In this document: positions 1 through 7,924 of the stretch, in pieces | How positions within the stretch are numbered: position 1 is the first letter of the stretch | Layout of the letters: each line of letters opens with the position of its first letter | Source: Faecalibacterium sp. HTF-F | GTDB taxonomy: Bacteria > Bacillota > Clostridia > Oscillospirales > Ruminococcaceae | DNA length: 64,000 nucleotides | Reading direction: 5' to 3' | Assembly: GCF_023347535.1 (NCBI RefSeq) | Contig: NZ_CP094473.1 | Location: 2,108,001-2,172,000, forward strand | Notes under the pieces: generated by a model | Databases searched by the model: none | What the model was told of the DNA's origin: nothing | The model's input: only the letters and a program-made list of their open reading frames with translations | Position numbers and translations under genes: made by a program

Positions 1-292
1 CCGGCAGCATGGCCGCCGCAAAAAATCCGCCGCACAGCAGTGCTGTCCCCCACAGAGCCGCACACCGCGGGCCGCGGCTGTCCTGCAGAAAGCCGCCGAG
101 GACGCACCCCACACCGAACGCCGCAATGAGGATGCCAAAGGCATAGCCCGCCCCCTGCTCGCTCAGGCCGTACTCCTCCATCACCGGCTGTTGAAATACG
201 CCCCACGCCGCCGGGATGCCCGTGAGCACCTGAATGGCTGCGCCCGCCGCAAGGATGGTCCACGGGTGTTTTGCTGCAAATTGCTGTTTCAT
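1..292 (-). CDS. MFS transporter, N-terminal part (runs off the left edge)
   Basis: About 97 residues are visible, starting at the ATG read leftward from 292, with GGAGGG about 7 nt upstream. The protein opens with a short basic segment (MKQQFAAKHPW), a first membrane helix, then a cytosolic-loop region and a second helix followed by a GGFLQDSRGPR stretch, which matches the loop 2-3 signature (GxLxDRxGRR) of major facilitator superfamily carriers. Family members are 12-helix secondary transporters. The spacing and the FGVGCVLGG helix resemble the oxalate/formate (OFA) group, but the substrate cannot be read from this fragment. It is divergent from hisS. Confidence 0.75.
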   Translation of the reverse strand, partial: MKQQFAAKHPWTILAAGAAIQVLTGIPAAWGVFQQPVMEEYGLSEQGAGYAFGILIAAFGVGCVLGGFLQDSRGPRCAALWGTALLCGGFFAAAMLP

Positions 293-338
293 TGCCTGCC
301 CTCCGAATGGTTTTTCCCTTACAGTGTGCCCATTTCAA

Positions 339-366
339 TTGACAAAACGGCAGATTCCTTTATAAT
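339..366 (+). promoter_or_regulatory. Sigma-A promoter of hisS
   Basis: A consensus -35 TTGACA (339-344) and -10 TATAAT (361-366) are separated by 16 nt. The start codon lies about 50 nt downstream. Confidence 0.8.
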
Positions 367-415
367 GAATAAGGTAAAAGCATTTACATTGATTCATATA
401 GAGAGGAACCATCTT

Positions 416-1657
416 ATGAAAACACAGGCATTGAAGGGCATGCGCGACCTGCTGCCCGCAGAGCAGACCCTGCGCGATTACATTCAGGGCAAAATTCTGG
501 AGACCTACCGTGCGTCCGGCTTCGAGCGCATTTCCACCCCCATGCTGGAGGATATGGAAAATCTGGACAAATCCGACGGCGGCGACAACCTGAACCTGAT
601 CTTCAAGGTGCTCAAGCGCGGCGATAAGCTCACCGCTGCCCTGAACACCGGCGACCCCAAGCAGCTGTCCGACATGGGCCTGCGCTATGACCTGACCCTG
701 CCTTTGAGCCGCTACTATGCCGCCAACAAGGATAAGCTGCCCAGCCCCTTCAAGGTGATCCAGACCGACCGCGTCTTCCGCGCCGAGCGTCCCCAGAAGG
801 GCCGTCTGCGGGAGTTCGTGCAGTGCGATATCGACATTCTGGGCGATTCTTCCCCCAACGCCGAGGTGGAGCTGATCGACGTGACCACCCGCGCTCTGCT
901 GAACATCGGCTTTACCGGCTTCACCGTCAACATCAACGACCGCCGCATCCTGCGCGGCATGCTGGAAAGCATGGGCTTTGCCGCAGATACGCTGGATTCC
1001 GTCTGCATCACCTTCGATAAGATGGACAAGATCGGTGCCGAGGGCGTCAAGGCTGAGCTGACCGAGAAGCAGCTGCCGGAAGCCGCCATTCAGGCTCTGG
1101 CCGATTTCATCGCCGCCGGTGAGGTAACGCTGGACGCCGTAGCGGCCCGCTGCGCAGATCCGGCCATCGCCGACGACCTCAAGTATGTTCTGGCCACCGC
1201 AAACGCCATGGCTGCAGGCCGCTATCAGGTGGCCTACTGCCCCAGTCTGGTGCGCGGTCAGGGCTACTACACCGGCATGGTGTTCGAAATCACCTGCCCG
1301 CAGTTCAGCGGTGCCGTTGCAGGCGGCGGCCGCTACGACAACATGGTGGGCAAGTTCCTTGGCACGCAGGTGCCTGCCGTGGGCTTCTCCATCGGTTTTG
1401 AGCGGGTGTGCGGCATCCTGCTGGAGCAGGGCTATCAGATCCCTGGCGCCAAGCAGAAGATCGTCCTGCTGTACACGAAGGATGCCGATTTCCCCGCCGT
1501 GCTGGCAAAGGCCGCTTCCCTGCGTGACAGCTACAACGTGACCGTTCTGCCTCAGGGCAAGAAGCTGGGCAAACAGCTGGGCCAGCTGGAAGCCGCCGGT
1601 TTTGTGGGTGCCGCCTTTATGGATAAGGACGAGATCAAGATCTTTGCACAGCAGTAA
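416..1657 (+). CDS. hisS: Histidine--tRNA ligase
   Basis: A 413-residue class II aminoacyl-tRNA synthetase that charges tRNA-His in the cytoplasm. Motif 2 lies at residues 121-140 (FRAERPQKGRLREFVQ...), the histidine-binding motif at 278-287 (LVRGQGYYTG, family form LVRGLDYYTG), and motif 3 at 323-330 (GFSIGFER). A C-terminal anticodon-binding domain follows. The length is close to the usual 420 residues. The ATG at 416 was chosen because it has a GAGAGGA ribosome-binding site and begins with the conserved MKTQALKGMRDLLP; the open frame extends further upstream but has no support there. It is a single-gene unit with its own promoter and terminator. HisZ, the catalytically inactive paralogue, is less likely because both histidine-recognition motifs are intact. 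Confidence 0.93.
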   Translation: MKTQALKGMRDLLPAEQTLRDYIQGKILETYRASGFERISTPMLEDMENLDKSDGGDNLNLIFKVLKRGDKLTAALNTGDPKQLSDMGLRYDLTLPLSRYYAANKDKLPSPFKVIQTDRVFRAERPQKGRLREFVQCDIDILGDSSPNAEVELIDVTTRALLNIGFTGFTVNINDRRILRGMLESMGFAADTLDSVCITFDKMDKIGAEGVKAELTEKQLPEAAIQALADFIAAGEVTLDAVAARCADPAIADDLKYVLATANAMAAGRYQVAYCPSLVRGQGYYTGMVFEITCPQFSGAVAGGGRYDNMVGKFLGTQVPAVGFSIGFERVCGILLEQGYQIPGAKQKIVLLYTKDADFPAVLAKAASLRDSYNVTVLPQGKKLGKQLGQLEAAGFVGAAFMDKDEIKIFAQQ

Positions 1658-1671
1658 TTCTTCTGAAGCGT

Positions 1672-1716
1672 AAAAAGTCCCGGTGCAGTAAAACCGAACT
1701 GCACCGGGACTTTTTT
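1672..1716 (+). terminator. Intrinsic terminator of hisS (possibly bidirectional)
   Basis: A perfect stem with arms AAGTCCCGGTGCAGT and ACTGCACCGGGACTT is followed by a T run. The A run on its left side lets it also serve the converging gene from the right. Confidence 0.9.
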
Positions 1717-1740
1717 GCGTCTTGCTTGCTTCTTGTATGC

Positions 1741-2703
1741 TCAGATGGTGAACTGTACCACGCAGAAGGCCGCGTAGATGCACAGCAGAGCGATGCCCTG
1801 CGGGCGGCTGAGCCTGCCTTTGATGAGGGCCGGCACCGTCAGCAGCAGCATCACGGCAAACATCACCGGGAACTCCAGCACCAGCGAAGCGTTGTGTCCG
1901 AACAGCATGGAGTTCTGCGGGATGGTAAAGGGTGCCACCACTGCGGAAACACCGCTCACCAGCACCAGATTGAACACGTTCGCGCCGATGACATTGCCCA
2001 GAGACAGCGCACCATGGCCCTTGGCCAGCGAGGTGATGGCCGTTACCAGCTCCGGCAGCGAGGTGCCCAGCGCCACAAAGGTGAGCGCGATCACCGACTC
2101 CGGCACGCCCAGTGCCTGTGCGATCAGGGTGCCGTTATCCACCAGCAGATTCGCGCCCACGGCAATGAGCACTGCGCCCACAGCCAGCAGACCCAGCTCC
2201 TTGGCAAGGGACCCATTTTCATCGGTCTCCTCCGCTTCTTCCGGGGCGGGGGCGTTCTTCATCGCCATCACGTTGCAGACGATGTAGGCCGCGAACATGG
2301 CCAGCAGCACAAGGCCCACCGGGCGGGAGTAGTAGCCGGTGGTATAGGCCACGCCCGCGTAAAAGGCTGCTGCCACAAAGAAGAACAGCACCGGCGTGCG
2401 CAGGCTCTTGGGGTCTACCTTGCCCGGCTTCACCGCAATGGTGATAGCCGCAATGAGGGATGCATTACAGATGATCGAGCCGATGGCGTTGCCATAGGCG
2501 ATCTCGCCGTGACCGGTGAAGGCCGAGGTGGTGGAGACCATGACCTCCGGCAGGGTGGTGCCAATGGACACCACCGTAGCACCGATGAGCAGCTCCGGCA
2601 CATGGAAACGGCGGGCAATGCCCGTGGCACCATCCACAAACCAGTCACCGCCCTTGATGAGGCACAGCAGGCCCACGATGAACAGCAAAACAGGGATAAG
2701 CAT
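1741..2703 (-). CDS. CaCA-family cation (Ca2+/Na+ or Mn2+) antiporter
   Basis: A 320-residue polytopic membrane protein with two homologous halves of about five helices each. Each half carries an alpha repeat: GTTLPEVMVS at residues 48-57, and GTSLPELVTAI in the second half with a GANVFN motif after it. These are the ion-binding signatures of YrbG/CaX-type cation exchangers. An acidic linker (PAPEEAEETDE) joins the halves. The start was set at 2703, preceded by AAAGGAGA. The gene lies behind a candidate yybP-ykoY Mn2+ riboswitch with its own promoter, which suggests that manganese, rather than or in addition to calcium, is the exported ion. That substrate assignment is inference. Confidence 0.88.
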   Translation of the reverse strand: MLIPVLLFIVGLLCLIKGGDWFVDGATGIARRFHVPELLIGATVVSIGTTLPEVMVSTTSAFTGHGEIAYGNAIGSIICNASLIAAITIAVKPGKVDPKSLRTPVLFFFVAAAFYAGVAYTTGYYSRPVGLVLLAMFAAYIVCNVMAMKNAPAPEEAEETDENGSLAKELGLLAVGAVLIAVGANLLVDNGTLIAQALGVPESVIALTFVALGTSLPELVTAITSLAKGHGALSLGNVIGANVFNLVLVSGVSAVVAPFTIPQNSMLFGHNASLVLEFPVMFAVMLLLTVPALIKGRLSRPQGIALLCIYAAFCVVQFTI

Positions 2704-2739
2704 AGTTTTTTCTCCTTTTGTTTCCGGCAGAGCAGCCAT

Positions 2740-2890
2740 AAAAAAGAGACCTCTATTACAGCTTGCCCAGAAACGGGAAAGCGTAATAAAAGTCTCAAGC
2801 ATCCGGCACCGCAGCGGGCATTTCTGCGGGGATGCCGCTGCGGCACAGCGCATCGTTTTGCGAACGTGCGCCCTCTACTCCCTTTTATCC
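2740..2890 (-). promoter_or_regulatory. Candidate yybP-ykoY (Mn2+) riboswitch with terminator platform
   Basis: On the minus strand the leader starts with an ATAAAAGGGAGTAG block (near 2877-2888) and the aptamer closes with TGAGACTTTTAT (near 2786-2797). The outer arms ATAAAAG and CTTTTAT pair as P1. Two GC-rich hairpins lie between them. These match the conserved AAAGGGGAGTAG and AAGACCTTT ends of the Mn2+-sensing yybP-ykoY class. The 3' arm of P1 is also the 5' arm of an intrinsic terminator (2740-2796, arms starting GAGAC and ending GGTCTC, then a T run). Ligand-stabilised P1 would therefore prevent termination, giving an ON switch. Confidence 0.7.
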
Positions 2891-2897
2891 GGAAAGT

Positions 2898-2926
2898 ATT
2901 ATACCGATTTTTGCACCAAAGTGCAA
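2898..2926 (-). promoter_or_regulatory. Promoter of the riboswitch-antiporter unit
   Basis: Read on the minus strand, TTGCAC (2921-2926) is 17 nt from TATAAT (2898-2903). The aptamer begins immediately at the predicted start of transcription. Confidence 0.7.
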
Positions 2927-2942
2927 GAGGAACGTTGAAATT

Positions 2943-4250
2943 TCATCCAGCCTTGGCCACTTTCTTCGCGTTGGGATAGATGCGCTCCATACGGACGTCA
3001 TCAAAATGGTCGTCCAGCAGCGTATCGATGCTGTTTTTGGGGCCTTCACCGCTGGTGCGGGCATCGTACCGGGCCAGCGCCAGCGCACTGGTGAGCATGT
3101 TCACCGCCATGAACACTGCCAGCAGGACGGTCATCCATGGGCGGACGTGGCTGCGCACCTTCTCCATGCCTCTGAGCACCAGCGGATAGCCGTAGCGCAT
3201 CCATATCACCGCCGCAATGCCCCAGAAAAAGCAGTACAGCAGGTTGATGCGCCCGCCCAGATTGAACTTGAACTTGCTATAGTCCCAGAACACGGTGCCG
3301 AACAGCAGCTCAGTGACGGCGCTGCACACGTATTCGTACACACCGCCCATGACGGTGCCGAAGGCGAACAGATAGCGGTCGCTCCGGTCCTTTTCCTGAC
3401 GCAGCAGCACCGTTGCCAGCACCAGCGCCAGACCCCACACCACGCTGAACGGCCCCCAGACCAGACTGGAGCGGCTCATCCAGACCCCGGCGGTCACGCG
3501 GCAGAACACCGTCTCCACCATGTCGCCCAGAAACGCGCCGATCACGAACAGCCACAGCAGGTCGGACACGCTGAGGAAGTTCTTTTCCCCTTTCCGGAGC
3601 GCAGTCTGCTCCTGCCGGGCCGCAGCCGGGTAAGCATACTGGATGCGTTTTTCAATGTAAAGCGCGATCCTGCGGCGCAGCGTATCCGACCGCTCCCCCA
3701 GTCTCTGGTTGAGCTGCTCCAGCACCGGGTGCCGGGCCGCATACTGCTGCACCAGCACTGCCGACCCGATCTGGTCCAGCACCGCCACCGTCAGCGAGAT
3801 CCATACTGCCGGGCGCAGCAGCCAGACCGGGATATGCGCGCACAGCCGCAGCAGCACATCATTGCCCCACAGCACACTTGCCGTGCCCAGTGCACCCCAC
3901 AGCAGCGAATACTGCAGGCACACATAGCCATTCAGATTGAATTTTTTGCCGGAATAGTCCCACCACTTGCGGCGGTGCAGACGTTCCAGCAGCTTGGCAG
4001 TGATCCATTCCATCACCGTTGCCGCCATCATGCAGGCAAAGAACAGGTAGACCGGCTCGGTGCGCAGGTCGCCGAAACTCACGGCCAGCAGCACGCCGGT
4101 GGTACCGTAGATAAAGCAGAACGGGCCTGCCGCCGCACCGCGGTTGGCAAACCTTCCGCCCCGGATGGTCGCGACTACCGTCTCCGCCACCCAGCCCAGA
4201 AAGGAATATACAAGATAAATAACACTCAGAGTATAGAAATTCAGCGTCAT
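2943..4250 (-). CDS. CmpB-like polytopic membrane protein (putative ABC-transporter type IV family)
   Basis: A 435-residue integral membrane protein made of two tandem copies of one domain. Each half begins with a helix containing an FLGWVAETV or FLGDMVETV segment and later has the hallmark WDYSGKKFNLNG or WDYSKFKFNLGG followed by an aromatic-rich helix. That duplicated W-D-Y-S...F-N-L-x-G pattern is typical of the PF06541 group, named for a putative ABC transporter association but without proven function. There is no ATPase partner next to it. The start at 4250 has GAAAGGA upstream. The charged C-terminal tail (about 35 residues) is probably cytosolic. Confidence 0.7.
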   Translation of the reverse strand: MTLNFYTLSVIYLVYSFLGWVAETVVATIRGGRFANRGAAAGPFCFIYGTTGVLLAVSFGDLRTEPVYLFFACMMAATVMEWITAKLLERLHRRKWWDYSGKKFNLNGYVCLQYSLLWGALGTASVLWGNDVLLRLCAHIPVWLLRPAVWISLTVAVLDQIGSAVLVQQYAARHPVLEQLNQRLGERSDTLRRRIALYIEKRIQYAYPAAARQEQTALRKGEKNFLSVSDLLWLFVIGAFLGDMVETVFCRVTAGVWMSRSSLVWGPFSVVWGLALVLATVLLRQEKDRSDRYLFAFGTVMGGVYEYVCSAVTELLFGTVFWDYSKFKFNLGGRINLLYCFFWGIAAVIWMRYGYPLVLRGMEKVRSHVRPWMTVLLAVFMAVNMLTSALALARYDARTSGEGPKNSIDTLLDDHFDDVRMERIYPNAKKVAKAG

Positions 4251-4421
4251 AAGGTTCCTTTCGCTTCCAGTTTTTTTCTTACTGCATTGATTGTACCCGT
4301 TTTGGGCACTGTGTACAAGAGCCGTGCAGAAATTTTGTCACTCTGCGACGCGGCAGACTCTCCGGGCATCTCTGAAAAGACGAAGATCCAGTCTGTTGCT
4401 TTGTTTTCAGATACATCTTAG

Positions 4422-4455
4422 AAAAAAGCCCTGCCATCCCGAAGGACAGCAGGGC
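4422..4455 (-). terminator. Intrinsic terminator of fucO
   Basis: On the minus strand the arms GCCCTGC and GCAGGGC, with an inner TCC/GGA helix closing a TTCG loop, are followed by six T. Confidence 0.9.
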
Positions 4456-4487
4456 CCAAAATTACAGCTTGAATTTACAGAGCGGAA

Positions 4488-5636
4488 TCACAGCTGGCTC
4501 TTATACAGCTCCACGATCTCCTCCACGCTGGTGTCGCGGGGGTTGCCGGGACGGCAGGCGTCTGCAAATGCGGACTCGGCGAGGAACTGGATATCCTCTT
4601 CCTTCAGGATGCCGTGCAGGTTTGCGGGGATGCCCACGTCTGCGCTCAGCTGCTTGACGGCGGCGATGGTGGCGTCAGCGGCTTCCACATCGTTCATCTC
4701 GTCGATGCCCACAACGCCCATGGCCTTGCCGACTGCGCGGTAGCGCTCACCGGCGACGCTCTTGTTGTACTCCAGACCCACCGGCAGCAGGATGGCGCAG
4801 GCCACACCGTGCGGGGTGTCATACAGAGCGGACAGGCCGTGTGCCATGGAGTGGACGATGCCCAGACCCACATTGGAGAAGCCCATGCCGGCGATGTACT
4901 GGCCCAGAGCCATGCCCTCGCGGCCTTCCGGGGTGTTCTGTACAGCGCCGCGCAGGCTCTGGCTGATGAGCTTGATGGCTTCCAGATGGAACATATCGGA
5001 GATGACGCAGTGGCCCTTGGTGATGTAGCCCTCGATGGCGTGGGTCAGAGCGTCCATGCCGGTGGCGGCGGTCAGGCCCTTGGGCATGGAGGACATCATA
5101 TCGGGGTCAACCACAGCGATCTCGGGGATATCGTTGGTATCCACGCAGACGAACTTGCGCTTCTTCTCCACATCGGTGATGACGTAGTTGATGGTGACCT
5201 CGGCAGCAGTGCCGGCGGTGGTGGGAACAGCGATGGTGAACACCGCGTGCTTCTTGGTGGGAGCAACACCTTCCAGAGAGCGGACATCCGCAAACTCGGG
5301 GTTATTGATGATGATGCCGATGGCCTTTGCGGTATCCATGGAGGAGCCGCCGCCGATGGTCACGATGCAGTCAGCCTCAGCAGCCTTGAAAGCGGCCACG
5401 CCGTCCTGCACGTTGGCGATGGTGGGGTTGGGCTTGATCTCGCTGTAAACAGCGTAGGCAAAGTTTGCAGCATCCAGCAGATCGGTGACCTTCTTGGTGA
5501 CGCCGAACTTGATCAGGTCGGGGTCGGAGCAGACGAATGCCTTCTTGTAGCCGCGGGCGGTCAGTTCGGGAACGATGTTCTCAATGGCACCGTGGCCATG
5601 GTAGGAGATGGTATTCAGAACGATGCGGTCAGCCAT
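4488..5636 (-). CDS. fucO: Lactaldehyde reductase / 1,2-propanediol oxidoreductase (Fe-ADH)
   Basis: A 382-residue iron-dependent group III alcohol dehydrogenase. It closely follows the E. coli FucO pattern, with nearly identical stretches IIINNPEFADVRSLEG, PTTAGTAAEVTINYVITD and MALGQYIAGMGFSNVGLG. The four Fe2+ ligands are present as D195, H199, H262 and H276, and the NAD-binding GGGSSMDTAKA loop is at about 95-105. FucO reduces L-lactaldehyde, formed by fucose or rhamnose breakdown, to propanediol under anaerobic conditions while regenerating NAD+. It is a single gene with its own terminator. No fucose-pathway genes are nearby, so a broader aldehyde-reductase role is possible. Confidence 0.88.
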   Translation of the reverse strand: MADRIVLNTISYHGHGAIENIVPELTARGYKKAFVCSDPDLIKFGVTKKVTDLLDAANFAYAVYSEIKPNPTIANVQDGVAAFKAAEADCIVTIGGGSSMDTAKAIGIIINNPEFADVRSLEGVAPTKKHAVFTIAVPTTAGTAAEVTINYVITDVEKKRKFVCVDTNDIPEIAVVDPDMMSSMPKGLTAATGMDALTHAIEGYITKGHCVISDMFHLEAIKLISQSLRGAVQNTPEGREGMALGQYIAGMGFSNVGLGIVHSMAHGLSALYDTPHGVACAILLPVGLEYNKSVAGERYRAVGKAMGVVGIDEMNDVEAADATIAAVKQLSADVGIPANLHGILKEEDIQFLAESAFADACRPGNPRDTSVEEIVELYKSQL

Positions 5637-5827
5637 AGTTATTTTTCCTCCAAATCTCTTTTCCGCCGCTTTCCGGGCGGAGCTCTCTGTTTTTCAGCAT
5701 AGCACATTGTTAAAAGCTTTGCTATGTGAAATTGTTTGAATTTATTGTAATTTTTTATCAATGTGCAGTATTTTATAGGCACTTTTTCCGATTTTCCACA
5801 GTTTTATAATGTTTTTTCTTTTTTCCC

Positions 5828-5877
5828 TTGACAAGCAGCGCAAATCGTGTATTATTGTATCAAGCGCTTAGTACAAT
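5828..5877 (+). promoter_or_regulatory. Promoter and palindromic operator of the GntR-ABC operon
   Basis: TTGACA (5828-5833) and TATTAT (5850-5855) are 16 nt apart. Overlapping the end of the -10 and the start site is an inverted repeat at 5854-5877: outer arms ATTGTA and TACAAT around a centre containing AAGCGCTT. Its position fits autorepression by the GntR protein encoded just downstream. Confidence 0.75.
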
Positions 5878-5896
5878 GAGACAAGGAGATGATACC

Positions 5897-6274
5897 ATGG
5901 GCGAACAGTTTGATGCCAGCCGCCCGATCTATGCCCAGCTTGTGGAACGGCTGAAGGCCCGGATCCTGGCCGGCACCTACCCGCCGGGCGGGCATCTGGA
6001 TTCGGTACGGGATCTGGCCGCAGCCGCCGGGGTAAACCCAAACACGATGCAGCGGGCCCTTGCCCAGCTGGAGACGGAAGGTCTGGTGCACACCGAACGC
6101 ACCGCAGGCCGCTATGTTACGGAGGACATTGCATTGATCGAACAGCTTCGTGCCGACACCGCCCGGACGCTGGCGTCGGATTTTCTGGAAAAGATGCGCG
6201 GCATCGGCTACAGTCCCGCACAGGCGGCCGCGCTTTTGGAACACTGGGACGCAAAGGAGGACCGCAATGAGTGA
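5897..6274 (+). CDS. GntR family transcriptional regulator, YtrA-like
   Basis: A 125-residue protein with an N-terminal winged helix-turn-helix (PIYAQLVERLKARILAG, then VRDLAAAAGVNPNTMQRALAQLE at about residues 38-60) and only a short helical C-terminal tail. This is the layout of the YtrA subfamily, which usually represses its own ABC-transporter operon. The ATG at 5897 has AAGGAG 9 nt upstream. It overlaps the ATPase gene by 8 nt, so the two are translationally coupled. The palindrome at 5854-5877 is its likely binding site. Confidence 0.88.
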   Translation: MGEQFDASRPIYAQLVERLKARILAGTYPPGGHLDSVRDLAAAAGVNPNTMQRALAQLETEGLVHTERTAGRYVTEDIALIEQLRADTARTLASDFLEKMRGIGYSPAQAAALLEHWDAKEDRNE

Positions 6275-6968
6275 ACTTTTGAGCTGTGAAGCACTGACCA
6301 AGTGCTACCAGAAGGATAAGACCGCACTGGAAAATGTAGACCTGCACATCGGCTTTGGCCGCATCGTGGGGCTGCTTGGCCCCAACGGCAGCGGCAAGAC
6401 CACCCTCATCAAGCTGGCGAACGGTCTGCTGCAGCCCAGTGCAGGCAGCATCCGGATCGCCGGCATGACCCCCGGGCCGGACACCAAAGCCATCGTGTCC
6501 TATCTGCCGGACGCCGACTGGCTGCCGGACTGGATGCGTGTGGAGCAGCTGGTGGAAATGTTCCGCGAATTTTATGCCGATTTTGACCCCGCCAAGGCGA
6601 ACGAAATGCTGGCCCGGCTGGAACTGGAACCGAAGGCGCGGCTCAAGACCCTGTCCAAGGGCAGCAAGGAAAAGGTGCAGCTGATCCTGGCCATGAGCCG
6701 CGCCGCAAAGCTCTACCTGCTGGATGAGCCCATTGGCGGCGTGGACCCTGCCGCCCGGGACTACATCCTGAGCACCATCCTGAACAACTACAGCCGGGAT
6801 GCGACCGTCATTCTATCCACCCACCTCATCGGCGATATCGAGCCCATTCTGGACGAAGCCGTCTTTTTGAAGGATGGCCGGGTGTTCGCCCACCGCAATG
6901 CCGAAGAGCTGCGCGAGACCGAGGGCATGAGCGTGGATGCATATTTCCGGGAGGTATTCAAATGCTGA
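6267..6968 (+). CDS. ABC transporter ATP-binding protein
   Basis: A 233-residue nucleotide-binding subunit. The Walker A motif GPNGSGKTT is at about residues 37-45, the Walker B is LYLLDEP with the D-loop GGVDP, and the H-loop is STHLIGD. The ABC signature is the variant LSKGSKEKV instead of LSGGQ, a form seen in the NBDs of YtrB/EcsA-like exporters. It overlaps the regulator upstream by 8 nt and the permease downstream by 7 nt. Together the three form a small exporter operon, plausibly for defence against cell-wall-active compounds as in the ytr system; the substrate is not evident. Confidence 0.88.
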   Translation: MSELLSCEALTKCYQKDKTALENVDLHIGFGRIVGLLGPNGSGKTTLIKLANGLLQPSAGSIRIAGMTPGPDTKAIVSYLPDADWLPDWMRVEQLVEMFREFYADFDPAKANEMLARLELEPKARLKTLSKGSKEKVQLILAMSRAAKLYLLDEPIGGVDPAARDYILSTILNNYSRDATVILSTHLIGDIEPILDEAVFLKDGRVFAHRNAEELRETEGMSVDAYFREVFKC

Positions 6969-7762
6969 AACAGCTGTTAAAATATGAATTCAAGGCCACC
7001 GGCCGCACCTATGGCGGGCTGTATCTGGCCCTTGTTGCGCTGGCAGTGCTGAGCGGCTTTTCCCTGCGCAGCTCTTCCAAGGACGACTTTGCATCTCTGC
7101 TGCTGTTCGCCTACATGATCGTAGCCGTTGCGGTGGCAGTGGTGTCCGTGATGACCATTGTGACCCGCTTCACCCGCAATCTGCTGGGCCGCGAGGGCTA
7201 CCTGATGCACACCCTGCCGGTGACGGAAAGCCAGCTCATCCTTTCCAAGCTGATCTCCAGCGTGGTTTGGATGCTTTGCAGCAGCATCGTGGGTATTTTC
7301 TCCTTTGCGGTGATGCTGCTGGCTCTGTCTCTGAACAGCGCGGCCCTGCAGCAGCTGCCGGAGCTGTGGCAGAAAGTGGTGGAGATCTTCCGTATGACCG
7401 GCAGCTCCGGGTGGCTCTGGCTGATCTTTGAAACGCTGAACGGGCTGGTGGCACTGGTGTCCAGCATCCTGTGCATCTATGCCGCATGCATGATCGGCCA
7501 CCAGTTCAAAAAGCACATGGTCCCGGCCGGTATTCTGGCATTTTTCCTGCTGTCCTTCCTGCAGAACTGGCTGAGCTCCGGTGTCAGCAGTGCCGACATG
7601 CTGCAGGCTGTTTCCTATCCCACCCTTGGCGGTGTAGATGTTTCCATTGCTGCGCCCAGTGCTTTCACCACCCTATTCGGGCTGGCGGTCAGCATTGCCT
7701 TTGCCGCAGGGTACTTTCTGCTGACCCGCTGGCTGATGGAGCATAAGCTGGATCTGGAATGA
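6962..7762 (+). CDS. ABC transporter permease subunit (ABC-2-like)
   Basis: A 266-residue membrane protein with six predicted helices: a first helix after the KYEFKATGRTYGG start, a cytosolic RFTRNLLGREGYLMHTLPVT segment between helices 2 and 3 typical of ABC-2 permeases, and a C-terminal helix ending RWLMEHKLDLE. It overlaps the ATPase gene by 7 nt, so it is the membrane partner of that NBD. Its stop codon runs directly into an intergenic repeat end module. Confidence 0.82.
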   Translation: MLKQLLKYEFKATGRTYGGLYLALVALAVLSGFSLRSSSKDDFASLLLFAYMIVAVAVAVVSVMTIVTRFTRNLLGREGYLMHTLPVTESQLILSKLISSVVWMLCSSIVGIFSFAVMLLALSLNSAALQQLPELWQKVVEIFRMTGSSGWLWLIFETLNGLVALVSSILCIYAACMIGHQFKKHMVPAGILAFFLLSFLQNWLSSGVSSADMLQAVSYPTLGGVDVSIAAPSAFTTLFGLAVSIAFAAGYFLLTRWLMEHKLDLE

Positions 7763-7820
7763 TTTTAATGTCCTCCGCTTTCGCTCTGGACATTTTCAGC
7801 GGAACTATTTCTTTAATTGC
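7761..7820 (+). repeat. Solo end module of the covarying-palindrome repeat
   Basis: This copy has the small stem ATGTCC / GGACAT around TCCGC...CGCTCT and the following CAGCGGAA block. It lacks the 36-nt palindrome and tail seen in the full copies near 25.9, 31.4, 39.8, 44.9 and 56.5 kb, so it is a truncated copy. Confidence 0.7.
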
Positions 7821-7858
7821 AATTTGTAAAAGGCCGAACCATAAACTTCATCTGATAC

Positions 7859-7909
7859 AAAAAACATCTGCAAGCTGCCCCATTCCGGGCAAAGTTTGCA
7901 GATGTTTTT
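7859..7909. terminator. Bidirectional intrinsic terminator between converging genes
   Basis: Arms AAAACATCTGCAAA-like (7861-7873) and TTTGCAGATGTTTT (7894-7907) flank a GC-rich inner loop, with A and T runs at the two ends. It sits between the converging ABC permease and TIM-barrel genes. Confidence 0.88.
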
Positions 7910-7924
7910 CTTGTTATAAGGTGT

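Noticed and set aside
2943..4250. A genuine ABC transporter role for the CmpB-like protein
   Set aside because: There is no ATPase or binding protein beside it; the family name alone is not evidence of function.
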